64,000 nt of DNA from Lysinibacillus capsici (GCF_003367505.1 NZ_PXXX01000018.1:1-64000); one strand, 5' to 3'. Counted from the stretch's first letter, positions 36,551 to 45,981 are shown. Notes: generated from the sequence alone by a model not told the origin. Translations and numbers: made by a program.

Positions 36551-36845
36551 TAAAAAAACGCCTTTAGGAAATTCCTAAAGGACGTAGATAAACGTGTTAC
36601 CACCTTTTTTTCGAGAGCTATTCACATAGCTCTCCTCAACAAGTACAGCCATAGCGATACTTTTGCAATGATTACGGATGCAACCCCGTCGTAGCCTACT
36701 ATAGTTTCGGTACGCAGCTCCAAGATGTATTCACTTTAATATCCCCTTGCGCCTCTCAACAACCGGCTACTCTCTGTCAGTTCCATTAAAGTTACTCGTT
36801 CTTTTCGATGCCTTTCACTCTTATACTCCGAAATGCGAAAAACAA
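36551..36845 (-). ncRNA. T-box leader, tyrosine-specific
   Basis: On the minus strand the T-box core AAAGGTGGTAACACG lies just before a terminator stem (36553-36584; CGTCCTTTAGG / CCTAAAGGCG plus seven T). In stem I the specifier loop reads GAATACATCTT, giving a UAC (Tyr) codon, which agrees with tyrS downstream. Stem I begins near 36845. Confidence 0.92.
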
Positions 36846-37037
36846 ATCTTCGTTATGCAGATATTTACACTTATTATAATCATATCTTGCTATTTGTCAA
36901 TAAAAAGAAATGTTCAATAAAGTGTATTCACGTTGCATAGTGTTGTAAAACATTGCGAAAAGTGTTTTCTTTAGCATAGGATTCACAAAAAAATTTTATG
37001 AATAGTGCTTGAGACTAATTCTTTTTTATCAGCAATA

Positions 37038-37069
37038 AAAAGAGAGATCCCTATACGAGATCTCTCTTT
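37038..37069 (-). terminator. Terminator of the LTA synthase gene
   Basis: Stem AAAGAGAGATC / GATCTCTCTTT with T-rich tail on the minus strand, adjoining the stop codon. Between it and the T-box (36846-37037) I see only an AT-rich tyrS promoter region. Confidence 0.85.
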
Positions 37070-37071
37070 GA

Positions 37072-38967
37072 TTATTTAACTGAATCCTGCTTTAAATTAC
37101 CTGTTTTTTCGTCATAGAAGCGAAGTAAGTCTCCATTAATGATGGCATCAGAATTTTCTAGCTCCATTGTAGCACGATCAGCATAAGACTGACATGGCTC
37201 ACCATCTATTTCTTCGCCAGTTGCTTTGTCATAACAAGCTTCACCAGCATAGACGTATTTATCTGTAATAAAACGTCCATCACGGAAGACTACAAAGTCC
37301 TCATGCTCTGGAGAAAATAAATCTGCCCCCATTTGCATATCTTTTGACGTTTCAACGCCAAGAAGATGTAAGATCGTTGGACGTAAATCCATTTGTCCTG
37401 AAATCTCAGTCATTTCTTTTCCATCGCCAGCTCCTGGGATGTGGATGAATAAAGGTACTTCTTGAAGCATTGCATTATCCATTGGTGTAATTTGATCTTT
37501 TCCTAAATATTGTGCCATTGCTTTATTATGGTTCTCAGAAATACCATAGTGATCCCCATACATCACAATAATAGAATTATCATAGACACCTTGATCTTTT
37601 AACTGTTGGAAGAAGTCTTTTAAAGCCTCATCCATATAACGTACTGTTTGGAAGTAACGATTTAATGTACCTGAATTTGAATCATATTCAGGAATCATAA
37701 TATCTTCTGGATCCAATGTAAATGGATAATGGTTCGTTAAAGTAATAAGTCTAGAGTAGAATGGCTGAGGCATATCCTTCATTAAAGCAGCTGATTGCTC
37801 TAAGAATGGAACATCTTTCATTCCCCAGTTTACAGCTTGCCCCTCTTCCACAGTATATGAATCTATATCGTAGAATTTATTAATTTTTAACGATTGATAC
37901 ATCATGTCACGATTCCAGAATGATTTATTATTAGGGTGCATGACATTTGTAAAGTATCCATTTTCTCCAAGGCGTTCAGCCATTGAATTATACGTATTTC
38001 CACCATGCGTGAAGAATACAGCACCTCGACCTAAACCAAACAGTGAGTTTTCAACAATAAACTCCGAGTCAGATGTTTTTCCTAACCCTGTTTGGTGATA
38101 GAAGTTACTGAAATAATACGTATCTTTATCTTTTGTTAAAGAGTTTAAGAATGGCGTAATTTCATGACCATTCATGTCATTATTAATGACAAAGTTTTGT
38201 AATGACTCCATCGATACCACAATCAGGTTACGACCTTTATATTTCCCAAACATCTCTGGATTTACAGCAGCCTGATTAGAACGTATATAGTTGTTCACTT
38301 CTACTAGTTCACTACCATCGGCTAACGCACGTTGTGCAGATGATTTAGATTGAATATAAATGTCATACAAGTGGTAATTGTACGTACCAATGTTTTTTAC
38401 TAATAATTCGCGGTCAAAACTACGTGTTAGTAATTGTGGACGCTCAGTTTCTGCTAAGCCTAAATTTAAGAATGTCATTGCTATTGCAAGCACAAAGAAT
38501 GCACGACGGAATTCAATATTCACTTTAAATGCATCTTTCATTTTTGGTAAAAATTTATTCGCTAAGATTAAGATAACGACATCAACGAAATATAATACAT
38601 CCCAAGGCTCAACAATGGCTGCTACTGATGTTCCTAAGTCACTAAAGTTACTTGTTTGGAATAATACTGGTAGCGTAATAAAATCATTGTAGAATCGATA
38701 GAACGCTACATTTCCGTATAAAACAATGGACAAAATAACGCTGACCGTAATCAAATAACGATTTCTAGCTTTTGCTGATTTAAAGAATAGTGATAAACCA
38801 TACGTAAATAGCAAGAAGCTTAATGGATTAATAAATAAAATAAACTGTTGCATTGCATTTTCAATTTTCATTTCAAAGCTTGTGTGGTAAACAATGACCG
38901 TTTTGATCCAAGTTGCTATAATTGCTAGTATCATAAATGAATGTTTAGGCCACTTTATTGATTTCAT
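37072..38967 (-). CDS. Lipoteichoic acid synthase family protein (LtaS/YqgS-like)
   Basis: A 631-residue membrane enzyme that polymerises glycerol phosphate from phosphatidylglycerol outside the cell. Five helices occupy residues 8-175. The extracellular sulfatase-fold domain begins near 240 (NLIVVSMESLQ, metal-binding Glu) and has the catalytic Thr in GLGKTSDSEF near 295. NNKSFWNRD near 340 and MYGDHYG near 475 supply further ligands. ATG 38967 follows GGGAGG by 9 nt. Synteny with yqgQ and yqgN matches B. subtilis yqgS. It could be the main or a secondary synthase. Upstream 38968-39160 is AT-rich with no gene. Confidence 0.9.
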   Translation of the reverse strand: MKSIKWPKHSFMILAIIATWIKTVIVYHTSFEMKIENAMQQFILFINPLSFLLFTYGLSLFFKSAKARNRYLITVSVILSIVLYGNVAFYRFYNDFITLPVLFQTSNFSDLGTSVAAIVEPWDVLYFVDVVILILANKFLPKMKDAFKVNIEFRRAFFVLAIAMTFLNLGLAETERPQLLTRSFDRELLVKNIGTYNYHLYDIYIQSKSSAQRALADGSELVEVNNYIRSNQAAVNPEMFGKYKGRNLIVVSMESLQNFVINNDMNGHEITPFLNSLTKDKDTYYFSNFYHQTGLGKTSDSEFIVENSLFGLGRGAVFFTHGGNTYNSMAERLGENGYFTNVMHPNNKSFWNRDMMYQSLKINKFYDIDSYTVEEGQAVNWGMKDVPFLEQSAALMKDMPQPFYSRLITLTNHYPFTLDPEDIMIPEYDSNSGTLNRYFQTVRYMDEALKDFFQQLKDQGVYDNSIIVMYGDHYGISENHNKAMAQYLGKDQITPMDNAMLQEVPLFIHIPGAGDGKEMTEISGQMDLRPTILHLLGVETSKDMQMGADLFSPEHEDFVVFRDGRFITDKYVYAGEACYDKATGEEIDGEPCQSYADRATMELENSDAIINGDLLRFYDEKTGNLKQDSVK

Positions 38968-39160
38968 TCCTAACATCCTCCCTACTTCCTTACAAAAAAA
39001 TAATAATTTTTTACATTTTGTTACGGAAACAAAATATATCTTAATCCTTTTTTAACAGATAATCAACACATATCTTAGGGAAAATTTTTTCTCCCTGCTC
39101 TTTCTATGCACCAGATATCTATATATACGTTTTGCATTGTAAAAAGTTTCGTAAAAACAT

Positions 39161-39187
39161 AAAAACAGCGGAAACCCACTGTTTTTA
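39161..39187 (-). terminator. Terminator of yqgN-yqgQ
   Basis: Stem AAAAACAG / CTGTTTTT with a 10-nt loop, about 60 bp past the yqgQ stop on the minus strand. Confidence 0.6.
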
Positions 39188-39247
39188 AGAATATTACATA
39201 CATGTTACATTAATTTTACAATACCCAATTACATTATATTTCAAACA

Positions 39248-39457
39248 TTACTTTTTATGCTCTTCCATACGAAGTCTTGTTGTTTCTTGTCGAATAAGCA
39301 GTAGAGCCATTTGATAATCTTTTATATCTAGTACATTCGCTTTATAGAGCTCACGTATTTCATCCTCCATCAACATCAAATCGCCAATAGGATCACGTGT
39401 ATAAATATAGGTACCATATGTTTTCAAGAGTTCATAAATATCTAGCATTTTATCCAT
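39248..39457 (-). CDS. yqgQ: YqgQ family small protein (DUF910)
   Basis: A 69-residue helical protein (MDKMLDIYELLKTYGT..., with ELYKANVLDIKDYQMALLLIRQE) belonging to the YqgQ/DUF910 family, proposed to bind nucleic acid; role unknown. Two in-frame ATGs exist; I prefer 39457 because GGAG lies 9 nt upstream. It overlaps the yqgN stop by 8 bp, so the two are coupled. Confidence 0.87.
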   Translation of the reverse strand: MDKMLDIYELLKTYGTYIYTRDPIGDLMLMEDEIRELYKANVLDIKDYQMALLLIRQETTRLRMEEHKK

Positions 39458-40043
39458 TTTCATTCGCTCCTCGTTGTGCAACACAGTCAATACGTTTTGT
39501 GGGCGTCACAATGATATCTACTGGGCAATCATGTGCTTCAGTAGGAACACAATCAATGATTTGCTCATCAAAGAGCAGCGACATCAGCTTACCCTTATTA
39601 TAGTTTAATACATAGCGGTCATAATAACCACCGCCATAGCCGATTCGATAACCGTATGGATCAAAAACAACGCCTGGTACAACAATGATATCCATCTCAT
39701 TTGCGTCAACAAACTCACTTTTTGCTGGAATGGGCTCACGCAAATGCATATATACAGTTTCAAGCTGTGCAAATGATTCAATGGCATAAAATGACATTTC
39801 CCTTGTTTTCGGGTGACATTTAGGAACTGCGACCTTTTTACCTAGTTTCCATAATTCCTCAATTATAAGAATTGTGTCGACTTCTGGCTTATTTGAAATG
39901 GTCATGCCAATTGTATTTGCTTCTATTATATATGGTTCCTGTAGCACCTTGTTTAACACAGCTAATGATTGACGATGATAGTCTTCATCCGTCATAGTTG
40001 CAAGGGCTTGGCGTACCGTGTTTCGTAAAGTTGTTTTATCCAT
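39450..40043 (-). CDS. yqgN: 5-formyltetrahydrofolate cyclo-ligase
   Basis: A 197-residue enzyme converting 5-formyl-THF to 5,10-methenyl-THF with ATP. The signature GYRIGYGGGYYDRYV lies near residue 130; KVAVPKC near 70 and PGVVFDPYG near 120 are family blocks. ATG after GGAGGTAG. Linked by overlap to yqgQ. Its one-carbon role complements the glycine cleavage operon. Confidence 0.94.
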   Translation of the reverse strand: MDKTTLRNTVRQALATMTDEDYHRQSLAVLNKVLQEPYIIEANTIGMTISNKPEVDTILIIEELWKLGKKVAVPKCHPKTREMSFYAIESFAQLETVYMHLREPIPAKSEFVDANEMDIIVVPGVVFDPYGYRIGYGGGYYDRYVLNYNKGKLMSLLFDEQIIDCVPTEAHDCPVDIIVTPTKRIDCVAQRGANENG

Positions 40044-40118
40044 CTAGGCTACCTCCTATATCGTAAAACTTCATATCCTCCTGGAATTGTTACATTGAAT
40101 GATGTGATAAAATGTAGA

Positions 40119-40145
40119 AAGCCAAAACCACTTGTGGTTTTGGCT
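40119..40145 (-). terminator. Terminator of rpmG
   Basis: Perfect stem AGCCAAAACCA / TGGTTTTGGCT with 4-nt loop, 11 bp past the rpmG stop; T-tract is weak. Confidence 0.75.
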
Positions 40146-40155
40146 TAATGAGCGA

Positions 40156-40305
40156 TTACTTAGTTTCACGGTGAAGAGTGTATTTCTTCTCGCGAGAGCA
40201 ATATTTTTTAAGTTCAAGACGCTCTGGATTGTTACGCTTGTTCTTTTTAGAAATGTAGTTACGTTCGCCGCAATCTGTGCAAGCTAAAGTAATATTTACG
40301 CGCAT
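40156..40305 (-). CDS. rpmG: 50S ribosomal protein L33
   Basis: A 49-residue L33 ([19 protein letters not shown]..., ending TLHRETK). Only three of the four zinc-type Cys are present (CTDC and YCSRE), which matches the RpmGA-type paralogue in Bacillus rather than the CxxC/CxxC zinc form. Of two adjacent ATGs, 40305 has GGAGGG at better spacing. Neighbour of yqgN, as in B. subtilis. Confidence 0.95.
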   Translation of the reverse strand: MRVNITLACTDCGERNYISKKNKRNNPERLELKKYCSREKKYTLHRETK

Positions 40306-40464
40306 CATTAACCCTCCCACTCTATATCAAGAATTTAAATTTGAGCATGATTTATACGACTAACCTATTATAACATAAACTGAAAAAAAATCTACCTTCA
40401 TTTCATATTAAGTTTGCATATGGTAAAATATCTTATAATTACATACTACATTGAGGTGAAACTA

Positions 40465-40908
40465 TTGGATTTATCCATCGTATTAATGAGTATCGGCATT
40501 TTTCTGATCATCGTTTCGTTCTTTTTCAAAAATAGCTCGAAAAAAATCGAACAAGATGTCGAAGAATTATCTATCTCCATCTTCCAAGAAACGAATAATT
40601 TAAAACGTCGCCTTAAGATTGTGGAGGAAGAACTTTTACTAGAGCCTGAGTTCCAAGTGAAATCAAAATCAAGTATCCCTCCAAAAGGTCAAGATCCTAA
40701 AGTGCACCAAGTCATGCAGGCCGTTCAACAGGCTGCACAGAGTTCAAAAGTTGGACAAACAACAGCACCAGCAAAACCGATTCATCAAATTATTATTAGT
40801 CAGGTACTTGAATTAAATAAACAGGGTCTTTCTGTAGCAGATATTAGTATTCGCTCAAATTTAACAGAAGAGCAAGTTCGGCAAGTGATTGCAAACGGGG
40901 GGCGTTGA
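40465..40908 (+). CDS. Membrane-anchored coiled-coil protein with C-terminal HTH-like segment
   Basis: A 147-residue protein: an N-terminal helix in the membrane (residues 3-22), a charged coiled coil (about 25-55), a Gln/Ala/Pro linker, and a C-terminal helical segment resembling a helix-turn-helix (VLELNKQGLSVADISIRSNLTEEQVRQVI). TTG 40465 lies 6 nt after GAGGTGAAA. It is followed 3 bp later by the MltG-domain protein. Resembles DUF6115-type Bacillales proteins; function not known. Confidence 0.72.
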   Translation: MDLSIVLMSIGIFLIIVSFFFKNSSKKIEQDVEELSISIFQETNNLKRRLKIVEEELLLEPEFQVKSKSSIPPKGQDPKVHQVMQAVQQAAQSSKVGQTTAPAKPIHQIIISQVLELNKQGLSVADISIRSNLTEEQVRQVIANGGR

Positions 40909-40911
40909 TTG

Positions 40912-41394
40912 ATGAATAAGTCTGCCATTCGTGCATTTGGTATAGCCATTTTTCTTGTTGGGGCATTGCTTGCACTCGCAAACCGCTTCGATGTAAATAT
41001 TGGTCTTCCTACTAAGGAATTTTCCAATCAACAACAGGTAAAAGAACTACAAAACAAACTAAGTAAGGCCAATCAAGAAATTGCCTCGTTAAAGGATCAA
41101 TTAAAGCAAGTACATACGACTGAAAAAACTTCTACAACAGATGCATCTAAACAAGCTGATGAAGAAGCAGATACAGATGTAACAACGATGTCTCTGCAAA
41201 TCTATAGTGGTATCACACCCTATAGTGTGGCCCAAAAACTTGAAGACGGTGGCATTATTACCAATAGTGTTGAAATGGAGTTACTACTTGCTAACCCTAA
41301 ATATGCTAGAAGCTTACAAATCGGCTCCTATGAGGTCAATTCTTCCATGACTTTAGAAGAAATAGCTAATTTAATTACAGGCAAGAAACAATAA
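40912..41394 (+). CDS. Membrane protein with standalone MltG/YceG N-terminal-like domain
   Basis: A 160-residue protein: one membrane helix (5-24), a coiled coil (about 40-75), an acidic linker, then residues about 98-158 (LQIYSGITPYSVAQKLEDGGII ... SYEVNSSMTLEEIANLITGK) resembling the LysM-like N-terminal domain of endolytic transglycosylase MltG. The catalytic MltG domain is absent. ATG after GGGGGGC within the preceding gene's end. Probably acts with the upstream partner at the cell envelope; inference. Confidence 0.72.
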   Translation: MNKSAIRAFGIAIFLVGALLALANRFDVNIGLPTKEFSNQQQVKELQNKLSKANQEIASLKDQLKQVHTTEKTSTTDASKQADEEADTDVTTMSLQIYSGITPYSVAQKLEDGGIITNSVEMELLLANPKYARSLQIGSYEVNSSMTLEEIANLITGKKQ

Positions 41395-41397
41395 TTT

Positions 41398-41440
41398 AAA
41401 AAGCTGGCGCCCATTCATATATGAGGCGACAGCTTTTTTA
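41398..41440. terminator. Bidirectional terminator
   Basis: Stem AAAAAGCTG.CGCC / GGCG.CAGCTTTTTT between convergent genes (MltG-domain gene and trpG). Confidence 0.75.
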
Positions 41441-42013
41441 TTACGCTATACTTTCTAGAAAGGCTTGCATCATCATACTGCCTTCTTTTGTGCCGATTGA
41501 TTCAGGATGAAACTGCAGCCCATAAAGAGGATATTCTTTATGTTGAATGGCCATAATCTCTCCGTCATCACCTGCTGTGGCGAGTATTTTAAAATCCTTG
41601 TGTAAAGTTTGTTCTTCAATAATAAGTGAATGATATCGCATAACCTCGATATCCCCATCTAATTGGGCAAATAAACCTGTTTGCTCGTATTGTAATGGGG
41701 ACAGCTTTCCATGCATAATATTTTTTGCCTGTACAATATTTGCGCCAAAAGCCTGACCTATCGATTGGTGCCCTAGACAAATACCTAAAATAGGGAATTT
41801 TTGATAGAGTTCCTTGATGACCTCTATCGTTATCCCTGCTTCATTTGGCGTTCCTGGCCCTGGTGATAAAATGATGGCTTCTGGCGATAGTTTTTGAATT
41901 TCTTCTATAGTAATGACATCATTCCGTACGACCTTGACGCTTTTTCCAAGCATACTGATTTGCTGAAATAAATTATAGGTAAAAGAATCGTAGTTATCTA
42001 TGATTAAAATCAT
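41441..42013 (-). CDS. trpG: Anthranilate/aminodeoxychorismate synthase glutaminase subunit
   Basis: A 190-residue class I glutamine amidotransferase. SPGPGTPNEAG near 50, the nucleophile Cys in GICLGHQSIGQAFG near 80 and FHPESIGT near 168 (His-Glu) form the triad. In Bacillus one such subunit often serves both TrpE and PabB. It overlaps trpE by 4 bp (ATGA) under a tryptophan T-box, favouring TrpG, but a dual PabA role is possible. Confidence 0.9.
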   Translation of the reverse strand: MILIIDNYDSFTYNLFQQISMLGKSVKVVRNDVITIEEIQKLSPEAIILSPGPGTPNEAGITIEVIKELYQKFPILGICLGHQSIGQAFGANIVQAKNIMHGKLSPLQYEQTGLFAQLDGDIEVMRYHSLIIEEQTLHKDFKILATAGDDGEIMAIQHKEYPLYGLQFHPESIGTKEGSMMMQAFLESIA

Positions 42014-43395
42014 TTTTTTACCTCCAATAGGGCACGTGCCTTATTCAGTGTTTCTTCATATTCTGACAATGGAATCGAATCATAAACAATACCTGCTCCT
42101 GCCTGTACATGTGCCTTTTGATCCTTAATGAGCATCGTGCGAATCGCGAGGGCCAAGTCCATATCACCAGTTGTCGAAATATAGCCTACTGCTCCCGCAT
42201 ACACCCCACGCTTTACTGGTTCTAATTCATTAATCAATTGCATGGCCCGAATTTTTGGTGCCCCTGACACTGTACCAGCAGGTAAACAAGCACGAAGTAC
42301 ATCCAGTACATGGAGGTCATCTCGCAATTCGGCAATAACCTCAGATACCATATGCATCACATATTTATAGCGCTCAATTTTCATGTATTTGGTTAGCTTG
42401 ACAGAACCCACTTTTGCAATACGTCCAAGATCATTGCGACCTAAATCCACTAACATACGGTGTTCAGCTATTTCCTTGCTATCCACTAATAGCGCATTTG
42501 CGATGGCTTCATCCTGTTCTATTGTCGTGCCACGCGGCTTTGTACCTGCTATTGGGTTGGTTGTCACTTTTCGATTTTTTACTTTCACAAGACTTTCAGG
42601 AGATGTTCCTAAAATAATATAGTCACCATAATCCATATAAAACATATAGGGTGACGGGTTAGACGTGCGCAATTGACGATAGAGCGAGAACGGCGAACCT
42701 GTAAATGGCGCAGAAAAACGTTGCGATAACACAATTTGGAAAATATCACCTCTCAAAATATGCTGCTTAGCACGTTCCACCAAAGCAACAAATCGTTCCT
42801 TTGAAATCATAGGCTTAAACTGTAGCTCATCCACCTTTAATACCTCAAAGGTCGTACCTGCACAAAGCTGTTGCTCCATCCTTGTAATAGCAGCTTCCAT
42901 CTCCTCTAATGAACGCCCATCCTGAAATAGATCAATCGAAGCTAGTGTAATTTCCTGTGTTAGATGATCAAAAACAATAAATGTATCATAGAAAAAAACA
43001 TGAACATCAGGCATAGCTAAATCATCCTGTAAATAGTCACCTATTTTTTCTGTGTAAAATGCTGTTTCATAGCCAAAGAAACCTATAGCTCCTCCAAAGA
43101 AAGCAAAAGGATAGCTTTCTTTATGAAAGGGTATTAGTTCTTTTAATCGATCAAGCACATTGCCCCTAGCCTTGTCATTTTCTGCTCCTTTTGAAAACAC
43201 GAATTCTTCATTGTTTCCTTTTAGTTCAGCCACTGGATTGATGGCGATAAAGGAATATCTCCCACTTTCCTCATGTTTCGCTGAGGATTCGAACAACATT
43301 TTATGCTGCCCTTTCAGTGATTGATACACAGAGATCGGGGTCATCATATCCCCATGTAATACTTTCATAGCATACTTTCTAAGCTCAACTGTCAT
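42010..43395 (-). CDS. trpE: Anthranilate synthase component I
   Basis: A 461-residue chorismate-utilising enzyme making anthranilate. C-terminal blocks are IFQIVLSQRF near 215, DLGRNDLGRIAKVG near 325 and CLPAGTVSGAPKIRAMQLI near 365, and the N-terminal LFESSAKHEESGRYSFI carries the Trp feedback element. PabB was considered; the Trp T-box decides for TrpE. No trpDCFBA follow in the window. ATG after GAAGGAGAG. Confidence 0.9.
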   Translation of the reverse strand: MTVELRKYAMKVLHGDMMTPISVYQSLKGQHKMLFESSAKHEESGRYSFIAINPVAELKGNNEEFVFSKGAENDKARGNVLDRLKELIPFHKESYPFAFFGGAIGFFGYETAFYTEKIGDYLQDDLAMPDVHVFFYDTFIVFDHLTQEITLASIDLFQDGRSLEEMEAAITRMEQQLCAGTTFEVLKVDELQFKPMISKERFVALVERAKQHILRGDIFQIVLSQRFSAPFTGSPFSLYRQLRTSNPSPYMFYMDYGDYIILGTSPESLVKVKNRKVTTNPIAGTKPRGTTIEQDEAIANALLVDSKEIAEHRMLVDLGRNDLGRIAKVGSVKLTKYMKIERYKYVMHMVSEVIAELRDDLHVLDVLRACLPAGTVSGAPKIRAMQLINELEPVKRGVYAGAVGYISTTGDMDLALAIRTMLIKDQKAHVQAGAGIVYDSIPLSEYEETLNKARALLEVKK

Positions 43396-43511
43396 ACTCT
43401 TCTCTCCTTCTCTAAGCTCTGCTCATCTACACCTCATCTATCTTTAGCAGCAGAAATCTGCTAAAGGCTTTCTCTTCATTCAGCTAAAACATTTGCCGTC
43501 TAAAGAAAAAA

Positions 43512-43755
43512 ATATAAAAAGGCCTTTCCATCACAAAAGGACGGAAAAGCCGTGGTGCCACCTTCATTGGTCTCCTGATAGGAAAACCCTCTCTAAGCCT
43601 TGTAACGTAGGCATCCGCTAATCCGTACTTTTTTCAGGATTAGAGCTCCGAAGTCCATTCACTAAACATTTGTACTAGTTTTCACCAACCACTAGCTCTC
43701 TATAACAAATTGTACTAGCTACTACTCTTCATCAAAGCTGATTTCTTGGTAATAT
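43512..43755 (-). ncRNA. T-box leader, tryptophan-specific
   Basis: The minus strand shows the T-box core GAAGGTGGCACCACGG, then a terminator (43512-43551, GGCTTTTCCGT / ATGGAAAGGCC plus T-run). The stem I specifier loop reads GTGAATGGACTTC, giving a UGG (Trp) codon, in accord with trpE. Stem I starts near 43750. Confidence 0.92.
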
Positions 43756-43783
43756 TGTAAAGCAAACTATCTTACAATTCAAT

Positions 43784-44854
43784 TTATTTTTTATTTCGCA
43801 GACTTTCTTCTTCAGGATGGCTAGCTAATGTAATCGATAGCTCCTCCATTATTTGACGAATGGCAAATAAAATATCCTGCCGCACTTCCAGCATAACAGC
43901 GGTATCATTTGTGGCAACAAAGAATCGAACAAGCACGCGATACGAATCATGATGAAATTCATCTATAAATACATGAATCATGTCTTTCTCTGTTTTAGCA
44001 TGTAAATAAATTTCCTTATGAATGGCCGTTAAAGCGCTACGTATGTCTTCCTCATTATTAGCAGCAGCGATATATAAAAATTGCTCACATTTCCGTTTTT
44101 CTCGTTTAGATAAATTATAAAGTGGGCGATTCACTAAATAGGAGTTCGGCACATACACAAGTCCTTTGTCTCCTGTTTGAATTAACGTACTTCTTAAATT
44201 GATATCCTCAATCGTTCCTTCAATTTTTTGATCCTCTGTCGCAATCCAATCTCCTATTTGGAATGGATTATCTAAAGCTACGGACATGCCACCAAATACA
44301 TGCGCTAGTGTATCGCGAATCCCAAAGGCAATCGCCACACCCGTTAAGCCGATTCCAGTTAAAAAGCCATTCAGATTAAAATCCCAAAAGGAAGCAATCG
44401 TAAACATAGCAAAAATCATGATAAGTACTTTACCGATTCGTAGAAAAAACGGTAGTAAAACATTTTGATCCTCTTCGCTTGTTAATTCAAATGGTTGTTT
44501 CGTATAAAAATTCAAAACATCATAAATCCCTTTAAAAGCAAAAAACACCATAATAGACAATACAAAATTCTTTGTTGATGGATGTGTAAATAAAGGGACT
44601 TTTATTAAATAAGATAAGCTTAGCACAATGACCGTCGTCATAAAGGCATAGCCAATTGCTTTACTAAATTGAGCCAGTACATTTGCTTGGAAATTGCGCT
44701 GACGATCTTTTAAAAATAGCACAACACGATGAATAATTTTTTTGATGATGAATCGTTGAATAAGCCACCCGACTAAACAAATAATGACAGCAATTAAGCC
44801 ATCTAGCCAGGTTGGGACTGTAAATTTAGGTAATAACCAATGTAATGAATCCAT
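43784..44854 (-). CDS. MscS-family mechanosensitive channel
   Basis: A 356-residue channel (YkuT-like). Three or more N-terminal helices (18-40, 65-90, 100-120 and 140-160) precede the pore helix GIGLTGVAIAFGIRDTLAHVFGG (near 165-188) and a cytoplasmic beta domain (NPFQIGDWI, VPNSYLVNRPLYN). It releases solutes on hypo-osmotic shock. ATG after AAAGGAG. Single-gene unit. Confidence 0.9.
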   Translation of the reverse strand: MDSLHWLLPKFTVPTWLDGLIAVIICLVGWLIQRFIIKKIIHRVVLFLKDRQRNFQANVLAQFSKAIGYAFMTTVIVLSLSYLIKVPLFTHPSTKNFVLSIMVFFAFKGIYDVLNFYTKQPFELTSEEDQNVLLPFFLRIGKVLIMIFAMFTIASFWDFNLNGFLTGIGLTGVAIAFGIRDTLAHVFGGMSVALDNPFQIGDWIATEDQKIEGTIEDINLRSTLIQTGDKGLVYVPNSYLVNRPLYNLSKREKRKCEQFLYIAAANNEEDIRSALTAIHKEIYLHAKTEKDMIHVFIDEFHHDSYRVLVRFFVATNDTAVMLEVRQDILFAIRQIMEELSITLASHPEEESLRNKK

Positions 44855-44931
44855 GTATTTCTCCTTTATAACTACCTATGTATCGCCAGCAAAAAGGAGC
44901 CGACCTTCAGTAATGGTTAGCCCCGTTCTTG

Positions 44932-45804
44932 TTATTGTATGGCATCATCTGCAAAAAAAGCCTTACTAGCAAACCAAAATTGCTGTTTATTAAAGTTATG
45001 TTCATGCATGGCAATTACCGAAAATTCAGCATGATATTTTTGCTTCATTTCCTTTAGCATCATTTTTGCTTGCTTGCCAACGAGATGCTGCCCATCAATA
45101 GGTGCTCCTTCTGTAAAAATAATGACATCTGCTTCTGTACCTAATTGATTTTCCTGTAGCAATGCTTTCACAAATTGTAAAACAGGTAAAATGGCTGCCT
45201 CTCCCTTTGCCTTATATTCGATAAAACTTTTAAAATCAGCTAAATTTAAATGACCATTTTCAAAGCGGTAGTGGACATGAATTTGCCGATCATACGGTAC
45301 AATGTATAAATCACGGCCTTCTCGATGTGCACTCATAAATAACGCTAAAATCATACTTTTACAAATCTCAGAATAAGCGGCCATTCCTGTCGTTTGTTCT
45401 AAACAAATAATCATCGGGCCAGGGTCTTGTTGATAATCATGAAAGGGTACATAGTAAATATTGCCGCTTTTCGTTGTCTGTTGCTTAAGCTTTTGACGTC
45501 TAAGCTCTGACCATTTTCGTTCATAATACTGGCGTTGCTCTTTGCCATTTGCTAAGCGTTCTGCCTTCTCAATAGCAGGAATATTCTCTTGGATTTCATG
45601 CATGATATCCGTCAATTCCAGAGCAAATGCTGCCATATTTCGTAATGGCTCACTCTTGAAAAAATAATCGATAAAATAATGTTGTTCCCCTTCACTTAAC
45701 TCCTCTATATGTAGGTTTTCATAGAGAAAACGTAAATAGTCAAGTTGTTCTATTGTCAACTGCTTGTCAAATTGCTTGATGAGGGATTCAATCGCATCTT
45801 TCAT
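44932..45804 (-). CDS. VWA-like domain protein with degenerate metal site
   Basis: A 290-residue cytoplasmic protein. The N-terminal half is helical (LTIEQLDYLRFLYENLH...). From about residue 125 a von Willebrand A-type fold is suggested by PMIICLEQTTGMAAYSEICKSMILALFMSA, where a MIDAS DxSxS would be expected but CLEQTTG stands instead. LYIVPYDRQIHV and ADVIIFTEGAPI are the later strands. Similar to CoxE/YehP-type VWA proteins that pair with MoxR ATPases, but no such ATPase is adjacent. ATG 45804 follows AGGAGGTG. Confidence 0.6.
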   Translation of the reverse strand: MKDAIESLIKQFDKQLTIEQLDYLRFLYENLHIEELSEGEQHYFIDYFFKSEPLRNMAAFALELTDIMHEIQENIPAIEKAERLANGKEQRQYYERKWSELRRQKLKQQTTKSGNIYYVPFHDYQQDPGPMIICLEQTTGMAAYSEICKSMILALFMSAHREGRDLYIVPYDRQIHVHYRFENGHLNLADFKSFIEYKAKGEAAILPVLQFVKALLQENQLGTEADVIIFTEGAPIDGQHLVGKQAKMMLKEMKQKYHAEFSVIAMHEHNFNKQQFWFASKAFFADDAIQ

Positions 45805-45950
45805 GTAGCAGCACCTCCTAAGCACCACATTTTTTGGATAATGTCTATAGTATAACCAAAAAAATTTTTTGACAATACAAAAACGCTTGCTATAAAGACG
45901 CTACAGCCAAAGACAATGTTGCTGCTTCAGGAGATTTTTTTCTGCAAATG

Positions 45951-45976
45951 AAAAAAAGAGCTAAAACGCAGCTCTT
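45951..45976 (-). terminator. Terminator of the pst-phoU operon
   Basis: Stem AAGAGCT / AGCTCTT with T-run on the minus strand, 6 bp past the phoU stop. Confidence 0.8.
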
Positions 45977-45981
45977 CTTTC

